Shown here piece by piece: positions 34,707 through 42,852 of a stretch of DNA of 64,000 nt. Source of the DNA: Szabonella sp046295215 (lineage in GTDB: Bacteria; Pseudomonadota; Alphaproteobacteria; Rhodobacterales; Rhodobacteraceae). The translations under genes were made by a program, and so were the position numbers. The notes beneath the pieces were generated by a model. That model had not been told where the DNA came from and did no database searches. It was given only the letters and a program-made list of their open reading frames with translations. Position 1 is the first letter of the stretch. Every line of letters begins with the position of its first letter. The stretch is taken from the NCBI GenBank assembly GCA_046295215.1, contig JBKBNP010000008.1, forward strand, positions 22,164 to 86,163. Direction: 5' to 3'.

Positions 34707-36821
34707 TCAGGGGCGCCGGGGTGGACGCGGGTATGTTTCCTCAACGGCTTCGAATACAAGGCTTTCCTCCGCCATGCCCGCAGCCGCCGGAATGGTGATG
34801 GATCGCACCGCGCCGTTGACCGGGTCGGGAGCATTGGCAGCGGCGATGGTCAGCGTGGTTCCGTCCGCATCCGCGCCCTCTGCCTCTGCCTCTGCCTCTG
34901 CCTCTGACGCCGTCGCTGCGGCCCCTTCGCTGGCCGCATTGCCCGCCCCGGCCTGCCGAGCGGCGACAGCGGCTTCTGCCTCGGCAACGGGTGAGGGCGC
35001 GGGGACAGGCGCGGGTTCGCGCAACAGGGTAAACTCGATGCGGCGGTTGGCCTCGCGGCCTTCCTCGGTTGCATTGTTCGCAATCGGGCGATCCTCGCCA
35101 TAGCCTCTGGCGACAAAGGCCTGAACCGGCAGGCGCCGCCCCTGGAGCGCCGAAAGCACCGCCTCGGCACGCGCCTGGCTCAGCGCCCGGTTGCCCGCCT
35201 CGCTGCCCTGGCTGTCGGTATGGCCGGAGATTTCCATTTCCAGTTGCGGGCAATCGGTCAGCACCTCGGCCAGCGCGTCAACCACCTGCCGGGCCACGCC
35301 GTCCACTTCGGCGGAACCGGGGGCGAAGGTGATCTTCTGCTGGGCCAGCACCGCGTTCAGGTTCGCCACACATTCCTGCGGGGTCGGCAGGGCGGCCAGC
35401 GGGTCAAACGCCTCGTCATAGCTGACACCGACGCGGAAGGTCGCCCCCTGCCCCAGCCGCTCCGACAGGATGCGCGAGATGCGGTCGCGCGCATCGACAT
35501 TTCCGGTCACGCCCGACAGTTCCACCAGATCGGCCCGCACCAGAAGCTTGCCGTGATGCAGCAGCGCCAGCGACTCGAGCCCGGCCAGCACGCGCCCGGG
35601 CCAGCCTTCGGGCAGATCAACGTCCAGCCGCGTCGCGGTATAGACCCGGTCCGCGCCGAATCGTGCCCGCGCGAAGCTGTCCACCGCATTGCGCAGCAGT
35701 TCATCCGTCAGCCGCCCGCGCAGTTCCACCATGCCCTTGTCGTCAAGCTCTGCGGTGAATTCGGCTGGACCCTGCAACGAGGGGTCGCGTTTTGGCGGCA
35801 GCGTCGCCTGAAGCGAAAAGACCCCGGGCAGTTTCGTCTGCAATTCGCCCACCGTCCGGTCGAACAGCGCCTGGGGTGTTTCCGACGTGGCCAGAAGCGA
35901 GACATCGGCATCCGAAAAGGTGATCGTTCCGCCCCCCAATGCCGCGACCGCCGCGATGCCCGCCTCGGCCGCCGCCGCCCAGCGCGGGCTGGGAACGCCC
36001 AGACCCACAGTGCATTGCAGCTTGCCCTCGGCGCCCGCCGCACGGCCTGCGGTCAGGATGCGGGTGCGCGCGGCATCGGTATCGGCGGAACAGGCATCGA
36101 ACCGCGCCCCCGCCTCGTCCACCACGAAGCGCAGCGTGAAGGGTGTCAGCACCGGACGCGGGGCCGAAATGTCCATTTCCAGCCGGATGCCGGGCGGGGT
36201 GCGGCGCGCAAGATCGGTCTCCAGCCGCCGCTTTTCCTCGGAGCTGGCCGAAATCGCGGTGATCGCCACGCGGTCCTCGGCCACGGAAATCTTGGACCTC
36301 GGCAACATCGCGACCGCCCGCAGCCCGAAATCCACCGCCGCCTCCCACGCATCGGGGGCAGGGTAATCGGCGGATTCGAGCATGTCCGACACCGGCAGAC
36401 CGGACACAAGGCCCGCAACACGGGCCGAGAGCGTGTCATCCTTGCCATCGCCCGGCACAAGCCCGATCAGCGAGATGCCGTCATCGTTGCGCAGGATCTC
36501 TACCGAAAAGCGCGGCGCCTCGATCCCGCGCATCGCGGTCACATCGAGATCGTCGCGGATGCGGCTGGCCTGCACGACCGATCCCACCAGATTGATCGCG
36601 CGAAACCGGGCGGCCTCATTGGGGGCGGTTCCCGTCAATTGCACCTGCAAACCATCCGAGTCGACCGAAACCCAGGTGATCCCTTCCCCCAGCAGCTTGG
36701 AGCGGACCGCCGCCGCCGAGCGATTCTCGATCGCCGAGGCGGCCCAGGTCGCGCCCAGCATCGCGAGGATGGAGGCGACAAGCACGGCCCCGATGGCAAG
36801 GATGGTGTTTCTCAATTGCAT
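34707..36821 (-). CDS. OmpA-family protein with BON-like repeats
   Basis: 704 residues. An N-terminal signal-anchor (ILAIGAVLVASILAMLGATWAA) precedes a long region of repeated ~70-residue BON-like units (for example WVSVDSDGLQVQLTGTAPNEAAR and KGMVELRGRLTDELLRNAV). An OmpA C-terminal peptidoglycan-binding domain spans about residues 490-600: QQKITFAPGSAEVDG, LEMEISGHTDSQGS and NRALSQARAEAVLSAL with ARGYGEDRPI. The tail after it is low-complexity Ala/Glu-rich, with an EAEAEAEAE stretch encoded by a 6-base tandem repeat. It probably bridges the inner membrane or periplasm and the cell wall. Confidence 0.87.
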   Translation of the reverse strand: MQLRNTILAIGAVLVASILAMLGATWAASAIENRSAAAVRSKLLGEGITWVSVDSDGLQVQLTGTAPNEAARFRAINLVGSVVQASRIRDDLDVTAMRGIEAPRFSVEILRNDDGISLIGLVPGDGKDDTLSARVAGLVSGLPVSDMLESADYPAPDAWEAAVDFGLRAVAMLPRSKISVAEDRVAITAISASSEEKRRLETDLARRTPPGIRLEMDISAPRPVLTPFTLRFVVDEAGARFDACSADTDAARTRILTAGRAAGAEGKLQCTVGLGVPSPRWAAAAEAGIAAVAALGGGTITFSDADVSLLATSETPQALFDRTVGELQTKLPGVFSLQATLPPKRDPSLQGPAEFTAELDDKGMVELRGRLTDELLRNAVDSFARARFGADRVYTATRLDVDLPEGWPGRVLAGLESLALLHHGKLLVRADLVELSGVTGNVDARDRISRILSERLGQGATFRVGVSYDEAFDPLAALPTPQECVANLNAVLAQQKITFAPGSAEVDGVARQVVDALAEVLTDCPQLEMEISGHTDSQGSEAGNRALSQARAEAVLSALQGRRLPVQAFVARGYGEDRPIANNATEEGREANRRIEFTLLREPAPVPAPSPVAEAEAAVAARQAGAGNAASEGAAATASEAEAEAEAEGADADGTTLTIAAANAPDPVNGAVRSITIPAAAGMAEESLVFEAVEETYPRPPRRP
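34877..34906. repeat. Hexanucleotide tandem repeat in the OmpA-like gene
   Basis: Five near-perfect tandem copies of CTCTGC on the plus strand, encoding alternating Glu-Ala in the C-terminal tail of the OmpA-like protein. As the unit is six bases, copy-number changes would lengthen or shorten the tail without frameshift. Confidence 0.8.
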
Positions 36822-36883
36822 CGGTCGAACTTTTTATGACTTCCGGCTGACCGATCAATAGGCCCTTGGGGGGTCGGGATCAA

Positions 36884-37867
36884 TCAGACCAGCGCCGCGC
36901 AGGCAAGAAACAGCGCAGGCAGCAGCCCGGCATCGCGATTGGCCCGGAAAAGCCGCAGGCAACGGTCCGGGTCCGTGGTGTCAAGCTGCCCCAGTTGCCA
37001 GGCCATGTGCCAGCCAAAGGCCCAGACCCCCGCCAGCGCCAGCAGCAGTTTCGGCAGCGAGGCCCCCGACGGCACCAGCGCCAGCAGCACCGCCGCCGAC
37101 ATCAACAGAACGGAGGCCACCAGAAAGCCCCGCATCCAGGGCAGGCTGCCCGCATCCCCGAACAGCCGCGCGGTGGATTTCACTCCGATCAGCGCGTCAT
37201 CCTCCTTGTCCTGATGCGCATAGATCGTGTCGTAGAACAGCGTCCAGGCTATGCCCGACAGCCAAAGCACGATCACCGCCACCGCAAGCCTGCCCGAATG
37301 GGCGGTCCAGGCCACCAGCGCGCCCCAGTTGAACGCAAGCCCCAGAAAGATCTGCGGCCACCAGGTGAACCGCTTGGCAAAGGGATAGACCGCCACAAGC
37401 GCCAGCGATGCGATGCCCAGCCCGATGGTCGCGCGGTTGTAGGTAAAGAGGATCAGCGCCGCGACCAGCGCCTGCACCACCATCCAGACCGCCGCCTGCC
37501 GGGGCGTGACCTGCCCCGAGGGGATCGGTCGGCTCTTGGTGCGCGCCACGGCGGCGTCGAAATCGCGGTCGGTGATGTCATTCCAGGTGCAGCCCGCCCC
37601 CCGCATCAGGAAGGCCCCGATGACGCAGCCCCCCGCGATCCACAGATCCCACAGCCGGTATCCCGCAGGGTCGGCGGCGGCGGCCAGCGCCAGCCCCCAG
37701 AAGCATGGGATCAGCAAGAGCCATGTGCCGATGGGCCGGTCGGCCCGGCTCAGCCGCAGATAGGGGCGTGTCGCGGCGGGCGCGAGCCTGTCCACCCAGT
37801 TTCCGCGCGGGGCATCGGCAACCTGTCCGGCAGGGGCGGGCTCTGGCGTTCCGGCGGGGTCGGTCAT
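36884..37867 (-). CDS. ubiA: 4-hydroxybenzoate octaprenyltransferase
   Basis: 327 residues, about eight to nine membrane helices, UbiA family. The two prenyl-pyrophosphate Asp motifs are NDITDRDFDAAVARTKSRP and DTIYAHQDKEDDALIGVKST (in part). It attaches the polyprenyl tail to 4-hydroxybenzoate, the membrane step of ubiquinone synthesis. A hydrophilic N-terminal extension of ~45 residues is present. The ATG at 37867 is only 11 bases from the divergent rsmE ATG. No ribosome site is visible in those bases, so the mRNA is either leaderless or starts inside rsmE. Confidence 0.93.
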   Translation of the reverse strand: MTDPAGTPEPAPAGQVADAPRGNWVDRLAPAATRPYLRLSRADRPIGTWLLLIPCFWGLALAAAADPAGYRLWDLWIAGGCVIGAFLMRGAGCTWNDITDRDFDAAVARTKSRPIPSGQVTPRQAAVWMVVQALVAALILFTYNRATIGLGIASLALVAVYPFAKRFTWWPQIFLGLAFNWGALVAWTAHSGRLAVAVIVLWLSGIAWTLFYDTIYAHQDKEDDALIGVKSTARLFGDAGSLPWMRGFLVASVLLMSAAVLLALVPSGASLPKLLLALAGVWAFGWHMAWQLGQLDTTDPDRCLRLFRANRDAGLLPALFLACAALV

Positions 37868-37878
37868 AGATTGCGCCC

Positions 37879-38613
37879 ATGTCAGATGCAAAGATCAGAC
37901 TCTATGTAGATCAGCCGCTCGGCCCGGGGCAACCCGTCGCGCTGAACGGCGATCAGGCGCATTACCTGTTTTCGGTGATGCGGCTGTCCAGGGGCGCACA
38001 GGTTCTGTTGTTCAACGGGCGGGATGGCGAATGGCGGGCCGAGGTAGCCGAGGCGGGCAAGCGCGGCGGTGTGCTGATATGCGCGGATCAAACGGCCCCC
38101 TTGCGGATGCCCCCCGATCTGTGGCTGCTCTTTGCCCCGATCAAAAAGGCGCGCACCGATTTCATCGTGGAAAAGGCGACCGAGATGGGGGCCGCGCGCA
38201 TCCTTCCCGTCCAGACCCGCCACACCAATTCCGATCGCATCCGGCAGGATCGCCTGCAGGCCCATGCGGTCGAGGCCGCAGAACAATGCGGCGGAACCTT
38301 CGTGCCCGAGGTTGCCGGGTTGCAACCGCTTGACCGGGTCTTGGACAACTGGCCGGCGGACCGGCGGATCCTGTGGTGTGACGAACATCAGGCGGGGGAG
38401 CCGGTGACAATCGACGTGCTGGCCGCCCTTCCGCGCGGGCCATGGGCCCTCCTGATCGGCCCCGAGGGTGGGTTCGCGGTCAGCGAGCGTGATCGCCTCG
38501 CCACCCTGCCGCAGGTCGTTCGCGCCAGCCTCGGCCCTCGCATCCTGCGTGCCGATACGGCTGCGGTGGCGGCGCTGACGCTGTGGCAACTGGCGCAGGG
38601 GGACTGGGGATGA
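37879..38613 (+). CDS. rsmE: 16S rRNA (uracil-1498-N3)-methyltransferase
   Basis: 244 residues, SPOUT/trefoil-knot methyltransferase. Family marks are HYLFSVMRLSRGAQVLLFNGRDGEW, KARTDFIVEKATEMGAARILPV (in part), EAAEQCGGTFVPEV, and the SAM knot LLIGPEGGFAVSERD and SLGPRILRADTAAVAAL. It methylates U1498 in the 30S decoding site. The start is fixed by the N-terminal SDAKIRLYVD. It overlaps the next gene by four bases (ATGA). Confidence 0.94.
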   Translation: MSDAKIRLYVDQPLGPGQPVALNGDQAHYLFSVMRLSRGAQVLLFNGRDGEWRAEVAEAGKRGGVLICADQTAPLRMPPDLWLLFAPIKKARTDFIVEKATEMGAARILPVQTRHTNSDRIRQDRLQAHAVEAAEQCGGTFVPEVAGLQPLDRVLDNWPADRRILWCDEHQAGEPVTIDVLAALPRGPWALLIGPEGGFAVSERDRLATLPQVVRASLGPRILRADTAAVAALTLWQLAQGDWG

Positions 38614-39173
38614 CGGGTTTGGGTCTGATCCGGCCCGAACTGCGCGCGGCCCTGCATCGCTGGCGCGAGGTGCTGGCCCTTGGCGCGCTGGCCCTGCCGG
38701 GGCTGTGGCTGGTCTGGCTCGGCGGGTTCCTGCTGTTGCCCCTTGGCATCCTGCTGGTCGCAGCCTCGCTGGTGCTGGCCCTTATTGCTGCGCGCCGGAT
38801 GCGCTTTGCCCAGCCGGGGCAGGCCCCGGGCATGGTCGAGGTGGTCGAAGGCCAGATCGGCTATTTCGGCCCGGCTTTCGGGGGGCTGATCGCGATTGCC
38901 GATCTGGCGGAACTGCGGCTGGTCACCTCACGCGGCCGAAGGCTCTGGCGGCTTCAGGGAACGGAGGGGGACGCTCTCCTGATCCCGGTGGAGGCCGGGG
39001 GGGCTGCCGCCCTCTATGATGTCTTTGCAGCACTTCCGGGGATGGAGACGGGGCGGCTACTCGATGCGCTGGAAGGCCGCGAAACGCCCCTCGCCACAGG
39101 CAACCTGCCGCGCCTGCAATCGGTTGACAGCCGCGTGATCTGGCGCCGCCCCGCGCGTGCGGTCTTGACTTGA
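38610..39173 (+). CDS. Membrane protein of unknown function, coupled to rsmE
   Basis: 187 residues. Two membrane helices lie near the N-terminus (about 23-70: LALGALALPGLWLVWLGGFLLL and LGILLVAASLVLALIAARRM), followed by a soluble domain of ~110 residues with VEVVEGQIGYFGPAFGGLIAIADL. The start is the ATGA overlap with the rsmE stop, so translation is coupled. I do not recognise a family, but the rsmE-this gene-gshA run appears designed as one unit (58 bases to gshA). Confidence 0.75.
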   Translation: MTGLGLIRPELRAALHRWREVLALGALALPGLWLVWLGGFLLLPLGILLVAASLVLALIAARRMRFAQPGQAPGMVEVVEGQIGYFGPAFGGLIAIADLAELRLVTSRGRRLWRLQGTEGDALLIPVEAGGAAALYDVFAALPGMETGRLLDALEGRETPLATGNLPRLQSVDSRVIWRRPARAVLT

Positions 39174-39231
39174 CCGCGCCAAGGCGACAGGTCTGAGCGC
39201 CGAAACCCGAACCCTGACCGGAGCGCCCCAG

Positions 39232-40578
39232 ATGTCCATTCCCCAGTCCGGCGGCGGCCCGATCGAAAGCTTCGATCAGCTTGCCGCCTATATGGAAACG
39301 GGCTGCAAACCCGCCTCCGAGTTCCGCATCGGCACCGAACATGAGAAATTCGGATTTCTCACCGACAGCCTCGCGCCCCTGCCCTATGACGGTCCGCGGT
39401 CCATCCGCGCCCTGATGGAAGGGCTGCGCGACCGCTTCGGCTGGACCCCGGTCGAAGAACAGGGCCATCTGATCGGCCTCACGCGCGAGGGCGCGAATGT
39501 CAGCCTTGAACCGGGCGGGCAGTTCGAACTGTCGGGGGCACCGCTGGAAACCCTGCATGAAACAGCGGCGGAATTCGACAGCCACATGGCCGAGGTGCGC
39601 GAGATTGCCGATCCGATGGGTGTGGCGTTCCTCGGCATCGGGGCGGCCCCCGTCTGGCGGCATGAGGATATGCCGCGGATGCCGAAAGGCCGCTACCGTT
39701 TGATGACCGATTACATGGGGCGCGTCGGCACCCATGGCACGCAGATGATGTATCGCACTTCGACAGTGCAGGTGAATCTCGATTTCGCCTCCGAGGCGGA
39801 CATGGTGAAGAAACTGCGCGTGGCGCTGGCGCTGCAACCTGTTGCAACTGCCCTCTTCGCCTCCTCGCCGTTTTTCGAGGGACAGTCCAACGGGCATCGC
39901 AGCTGGCGCTCGCGCATCTGGCGCGGGCTCGACGACAGCCGGACGGGGATGCTGCCCTTCGTGTTCGAGGAGGGCATGGGGTTCCAGCGCTATGTCGACT
40001 GGGTTCTCGATGTGCCGATGTATTTCGTCTATCGCGACGGCAAATATATCGACGCGCTGGGACAAAGCTTCCGCGCTTTCCTCAAGGGGGAACTGCCCGC
40101 CCTGCCCGGCGAGAAGCCGACCCTGTCGGACTGGGCCGACCATATGACCACCGTTTTCCCCGAGGCGCGGGTCAAGAAATATATCGAGATGCGCGGCGCC
40201 GATTGCGGGGATCGCGCGCATATCCTGGCACTGCCCGCCTTCTGGGTGGGGTTGATGTATGACGGCTCCGCGCTGGAGGCGGCCTGGGATCTGGTCAAGG
40301 GCTTCGACGCGGAAACGCGCGAGGGCCTGCGCATCGCCGCCTCGGTCGCGGCCCTTCGGGGGGAGGCGGGCGGCGTGGCCCTGCAGGATCTCGCACGGGA
40401 AGCGGTCAACCTCGCGCATGCCGGATTGACGGCCCGTGGTCTGGGGGAGGAGGCCCTTCTGGCCCCTCTCCACGACAACCTCGCAACCGGTCAGGTGCAG
40501 GCAGACCGCCATCTGGCCGCAGCAGAGGCCAATCCGGGCGCAGGGCCCGCCGCGCTCTACCAGTCCGCGCGCCTCTGA
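39232..40578 (+). CDS. gshA: Glutamate-cysteine ligase (plant/alphaproteobacterial type)
   Basis: 448 residues of the GCS2-type family shared by plants and alphaproteobacteria: FRIGTEHEKFGF, EEQGHLIGLTREGANVSLEPGGQFELSG (in part), YRTSTVQVNLDF, SSPFFEGQSNGHRSWRSRIW and EMRGADCGDRAHILALPAFWVG. It makes gamma-glutamylcysteine, the first step to glutathione. Length is standard. It ends into an intergenic region with two inverted repeat copies. Confidence 0.95.
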   Translation: MSIPQSGGGPIESFDQLAAYMETGCKPASEFRIGTEHEKFGFLTDSLAPLPYDGPRSIRALMEGLRDRFGWTPVEEQGHLIGLTREGANVSLEPGGQFELSGAPLETLHETAAEFDSHMAEVREIADPMGVAFLGIGAAPVWRHEDMPRMPKGRYRLMTDYMGRVGTHGTQMMYRTSTVQVNLDFASEADMVKKLRVALALQPVATALFASSPFFEGQSNGHRSWRSRIWRGLDDSRTGMLPFVFEEGMGFQRYVDWVLDVPMYFVYRDGKYIDALGQSFRAFLKGELPALPGEKPTLSDWADHMTTVFPEARVKKYIEMRGADCGDRAHILALPAFWVGLMYDGSALEAAWDLVKGFDAETREGLRIAASVAALRGEAGGVALQDLAREAVNLAHAGLTARGLGEEALLAPLHDNLATGQVQADRHLAAAEANPGAGPAALYQSARL

Positions 40579-40590
40579 TCGCCGACAAGT

Positions 40591-40659
40591 CGGGGGCTGT
40601 CTGCCCCCTTGGCGCGTGCCGCACCAATTCCCCCCGAGGATATTTCCAGACAGAAAAAG
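40591..40659 (-). repeat. Structured intergenic repeat, copy D
   Basis: Read on the minus strand: CTTTTTCTGTCTGGAAATA, CCTCGGGGGGA, hairpin TTGGTGC-GGCAC-GCGCCAA, then GGGGGC-AGACA-GCCCCC. Head-to-head with copy E, 48 bases away. In the sense of the rimO transcript, between convergent gshA and rimO. Confidence 0.8.
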
Positions 40660-40707
40660 TAGCCGCCGTCCATCCCGGCAACTGGGCAGAGGCGCCCTGG
40701 ATCACAG

Positions 40708-40781
40708 TTTTTTCTGTCCGGAAATATCCTCGGGGGTGAGGATTTGCCCCTGGCAAATCCGAGGGGGCAGACAGCCCCCTC
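40708..40781 (+). repeat. Structured intergenic repeat, copy E
   Basis: TTTTTTCTGTCCGGAAATA, CCTCGGGGGTGA, then a perfect 9-base hairpin GGATTTGCC-CCT-GGCAAATCC, then GAGGGGGC-AGACA-GCCCCCTC. In the sense of the gshA transcript, ending 12 bases before the convergent rimO stop. Confidence 0.82.
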
Positions 40782-40792
40782 GCCCCGGGCGG

Positions 40793-42178
40793 TCAGACGC
40801 GGTGCCCCCACAGATCATAGTCGCCCGCCTCGTCCACCTTGACGGTCACCAGATCACCGGGTGTCAGATCCTCGAACCCTTCGTCGATGAAAAGATTTCC
40901 GTCGATTTCAGGCGCATCCGCCATGGTCCGGCAGGTCGCGCCCTCTCCGTCCACCGCATCGACCAGAACCTGCAGGGTCTGCCCGACCTTCGCCGCCAGT
41001 TTCGCCTCTGAAATCGCCTGCGCCTTTTGCATGAAACGGTCCCAGCGGTCCTGCTTCACCTCCTCGGGCACATGGTCGGGCAGCGCGTTGGACCGCGCAC
41101 CCGCGACGTTTTCATATTGGAAACACCCCACCCGGTCCAGTTGCGCCTCGTCCAGCCAGTCAAGCAGGGTCTGGAATTCCGCCTCCGTTTCACCGGGATA
41201 GCCGACGATGAAGGTCGAGCGCAGGGTGATGTCGGGGCAGACCGACCGCCAGGCCATGATTTCGTCCAGCGTGCGCGCGGCGGCGGCGGGGCGGGCCATG
41301 CGGCGCAGCGTTTCGGGATGGGCATGCTGGAAGGGAATATCGAGATAGGGCAGCACCAGACCCTCGGCCATCAGCGGGATCAGGTCGCGCACATGGGGAT
41401 AGGGATAGACGTAATGCAGCCGCACCCAGGCACCGAGGCTGCCCAGATCGCGGGCCAGATCGGTGATATGGGCGCGATGCTCGCGCCCGTCCCGGCCTGC
41501 TGTCACGGCATGTTTCACATCCACGCCATAGGCAGATGTATCCTGGCTGATGACGAGAAGTTCCTTGACCCCGCTTTCGACCAGCTTTTCCGCCTCGCGC
41601 ATCACCGCATGGGCGGGGCGCGACACCAGCCTGCCGCGCATGTCGGGGATGATGCAGAAGCGGCACTTGTGGTTGCAGCCCTCGGAAATCTTCAGATAGC
41701 TGTAATGGCGCGGCGTCAGTCTGACGCCGGTGGCCGGCATCAGGTCGATGAAGGGATCGGGGCTTGGCGGCACGGCGACATGCACCGCATCCAGCACCTG
41801 TTCGTATTGATGCGGCCCTGTCACCGCCAGCACCTTGGGGTGCGCGCCGGTGATGTAGTCGGGTTCCGCCCCCAGACAGCCCGTCACGATCACCCGGCCA
41901 TTCGCGGCCAGTGCCTCGCCGATCGCTTCCAGGCTTTCGGCCTTGGCGCTGTCGAGAAATCCGCAGGTGTTGACGATCACCGCATCGGCACCCGCATAAT
42001 CGGGCGAGATGGCATAGCCCTCGGCCCGCAACCGCGTCAGGATGCGTTCACTGTCGACCAGCGCCTTGGGGCAGCCGAGCGACACCATGCCGATGGTCGG
42101 CTGGCCTTCGCGCCGCGCCTCGGAGATCACCGGGCGGGGGGCAAGATCGGGGCGGAGATTGGGCGGGTTCGCGGACAT
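40793..42178 (-). CDS. rimO: Ribosomal protein S12 methylthiotransferase
   Basis: 461 residues. UPF0004 domain (IGMVSLGCPKALVDSE, VNTCGFLDSAK, GCLGAEPDYI), radical-SAM motif CNHKCRFC within YLKISEGCNHKCRFCIIP, and a C-terminal TRAM domain (VDAVDGEGATCRTMADAPEIDG in part). It adds a methylthio group to Asp88 of ribosomal protein S12 using two [4Fe-4S] clusters. The phrase MVSLGCPKALVDSE is the RimO version that separates it from MiaB. Confidence 0.96.
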   Translation of the reverse strand: MSANPPNLRPDLAPRPVISEARREGQPTIGMVSLGCPKALVDSERILTRLRAEGYAISPDYAGADAVIVNTCGFLDSAKAESLEAIGEALAANGRVIVTGCLGAEPDYITGAHPKVLAVTGPHQYEQVLDAVHVAVPPSPDPFIDLMPATGVRLTPRHYSYLKISEGCNHKCRFCIIPDMRGRLVSRPAHAVMREAEKLVESGVKELLVISQDTSAYGVDVKHAVTAGRDGREHRAHITDLARDLGSLGAWVRLHYVYPYPHVRDLIPLMAEGLVLPYLDIPFQHAHPETLRRMARPAAAARTLDEIMAWRSVCPDITLRSTFIVGYPGETEAEFQTLLDWLDEAQLDRVGCFQYENVAGARSNALPDHVPEEVKQDRWDRFMQKAQAISEAKLAAKVGQTLQVLVDAVDGEGATCRTMADAPEIDGNLFIDEGFEDLTPGDLVTVKVDEAGDYDLWGHRV

Positions 42179-42316
42179 TGCGCGCGTATAGCGCCGAACT
42201 GCCTGCGGGAAAAGGCACGCAATGTGATCCGTTGCGCGAATTGCCGCATCCCGGTGCCGTCCCCCTCCGCAGGCGACGCAATCATCGCCGGGGAAGGGGA
42301 GCCAAGGGAAGGGGCG

Positions 42317-42394
42317 TCAGAACACCCCGAAAAGATAGAGCAGGATGATGATGGGGATCGGCAGGCCGATCATCCAGGCGAGAATCCCTTTCAT
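42317..42394 (-). CDS. 25-residue membrane peptide
   Basis: MKGILAWMIGLPIPIIILLYLFGVF: one hydrophobic helix, nothing more. AAAGGA lies eight bases before the ATG. The ATG is overlapped by an upstream ATG-CCA-TGA mini-frame, exactly as in the next gene. It lies 59 bases downstream of the DUF3309 gene in the same direction. Small single-helix proteins of this kind are often stress-linked or bind a larger membrane complex; none of this is proven here. Confidence 0.55.
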   Translation of the reverse strand: MKGILAWMIGLPIPIIILLYLFGVF

Positions 42395-42453
42395 GGCATG
42401 ATCCTTTCCGTATTGATTGCGCGGGAGAACTGAGGAAACGAAGATCGTCTGAC

Positions 42454-42612
42454 TCAGATCCGGCCCGTCAGAACGAGGATCAGCAGAATGACCACGACGA
42501 GACCGATCCCGCCGGTCGGTCCGTAGCCCCAGCTGCGGGAATGGCCCCAGGTCGGCAATACACCGATCAGGGCGAGGATGAGAACGATCAGAAGGATGGT
42601 CCCGAGAGTCAT
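42454..42612 (-). CDS. DUF3309 family small membrane protein
   Basis: 52 residues: MTLGTILLIVLILALIGVLPTW, a polar GHSRSWGYGPTGG loop, then LVVVILLILVLTGRI, i.e. two helices around a Gly/aromatic turn, the DUF3309 signature. AAGGAAA lies upstream of the ATG at 42612. Function unknown; the family is common in alphaproteobacteria and often found near stress genes. First gene of a pair with the 25-residue peptide. Confidence 0.85.
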   Translation of the reverse strand: MTLGTILLIVLILALIGVLPTWGHSRSWGYGPTGGIGLVVVILLILVLTGRI

Positions 42613-42852
42613 GGCATGTTTCCTTGAATGTCGCGCACCGGTATGGGGTGGCGAATCGGTTTCGGTTCGGATGGTCAAAACTGGAGCCGCCCATCACTTC
42701 AGGCAGCCTTGCGGGACAAACGCATCACAACCCCGCGCGGTTCCGTGAACACAGCGTCAAATTCCATGCTGCCCCGCAGCGCAATGCCGGAAATGCTTGG
42801 CGCGGAACGGTTTTCATCCTAGACCGGGGGAAAGGAATTTTCGGAACAGCCC

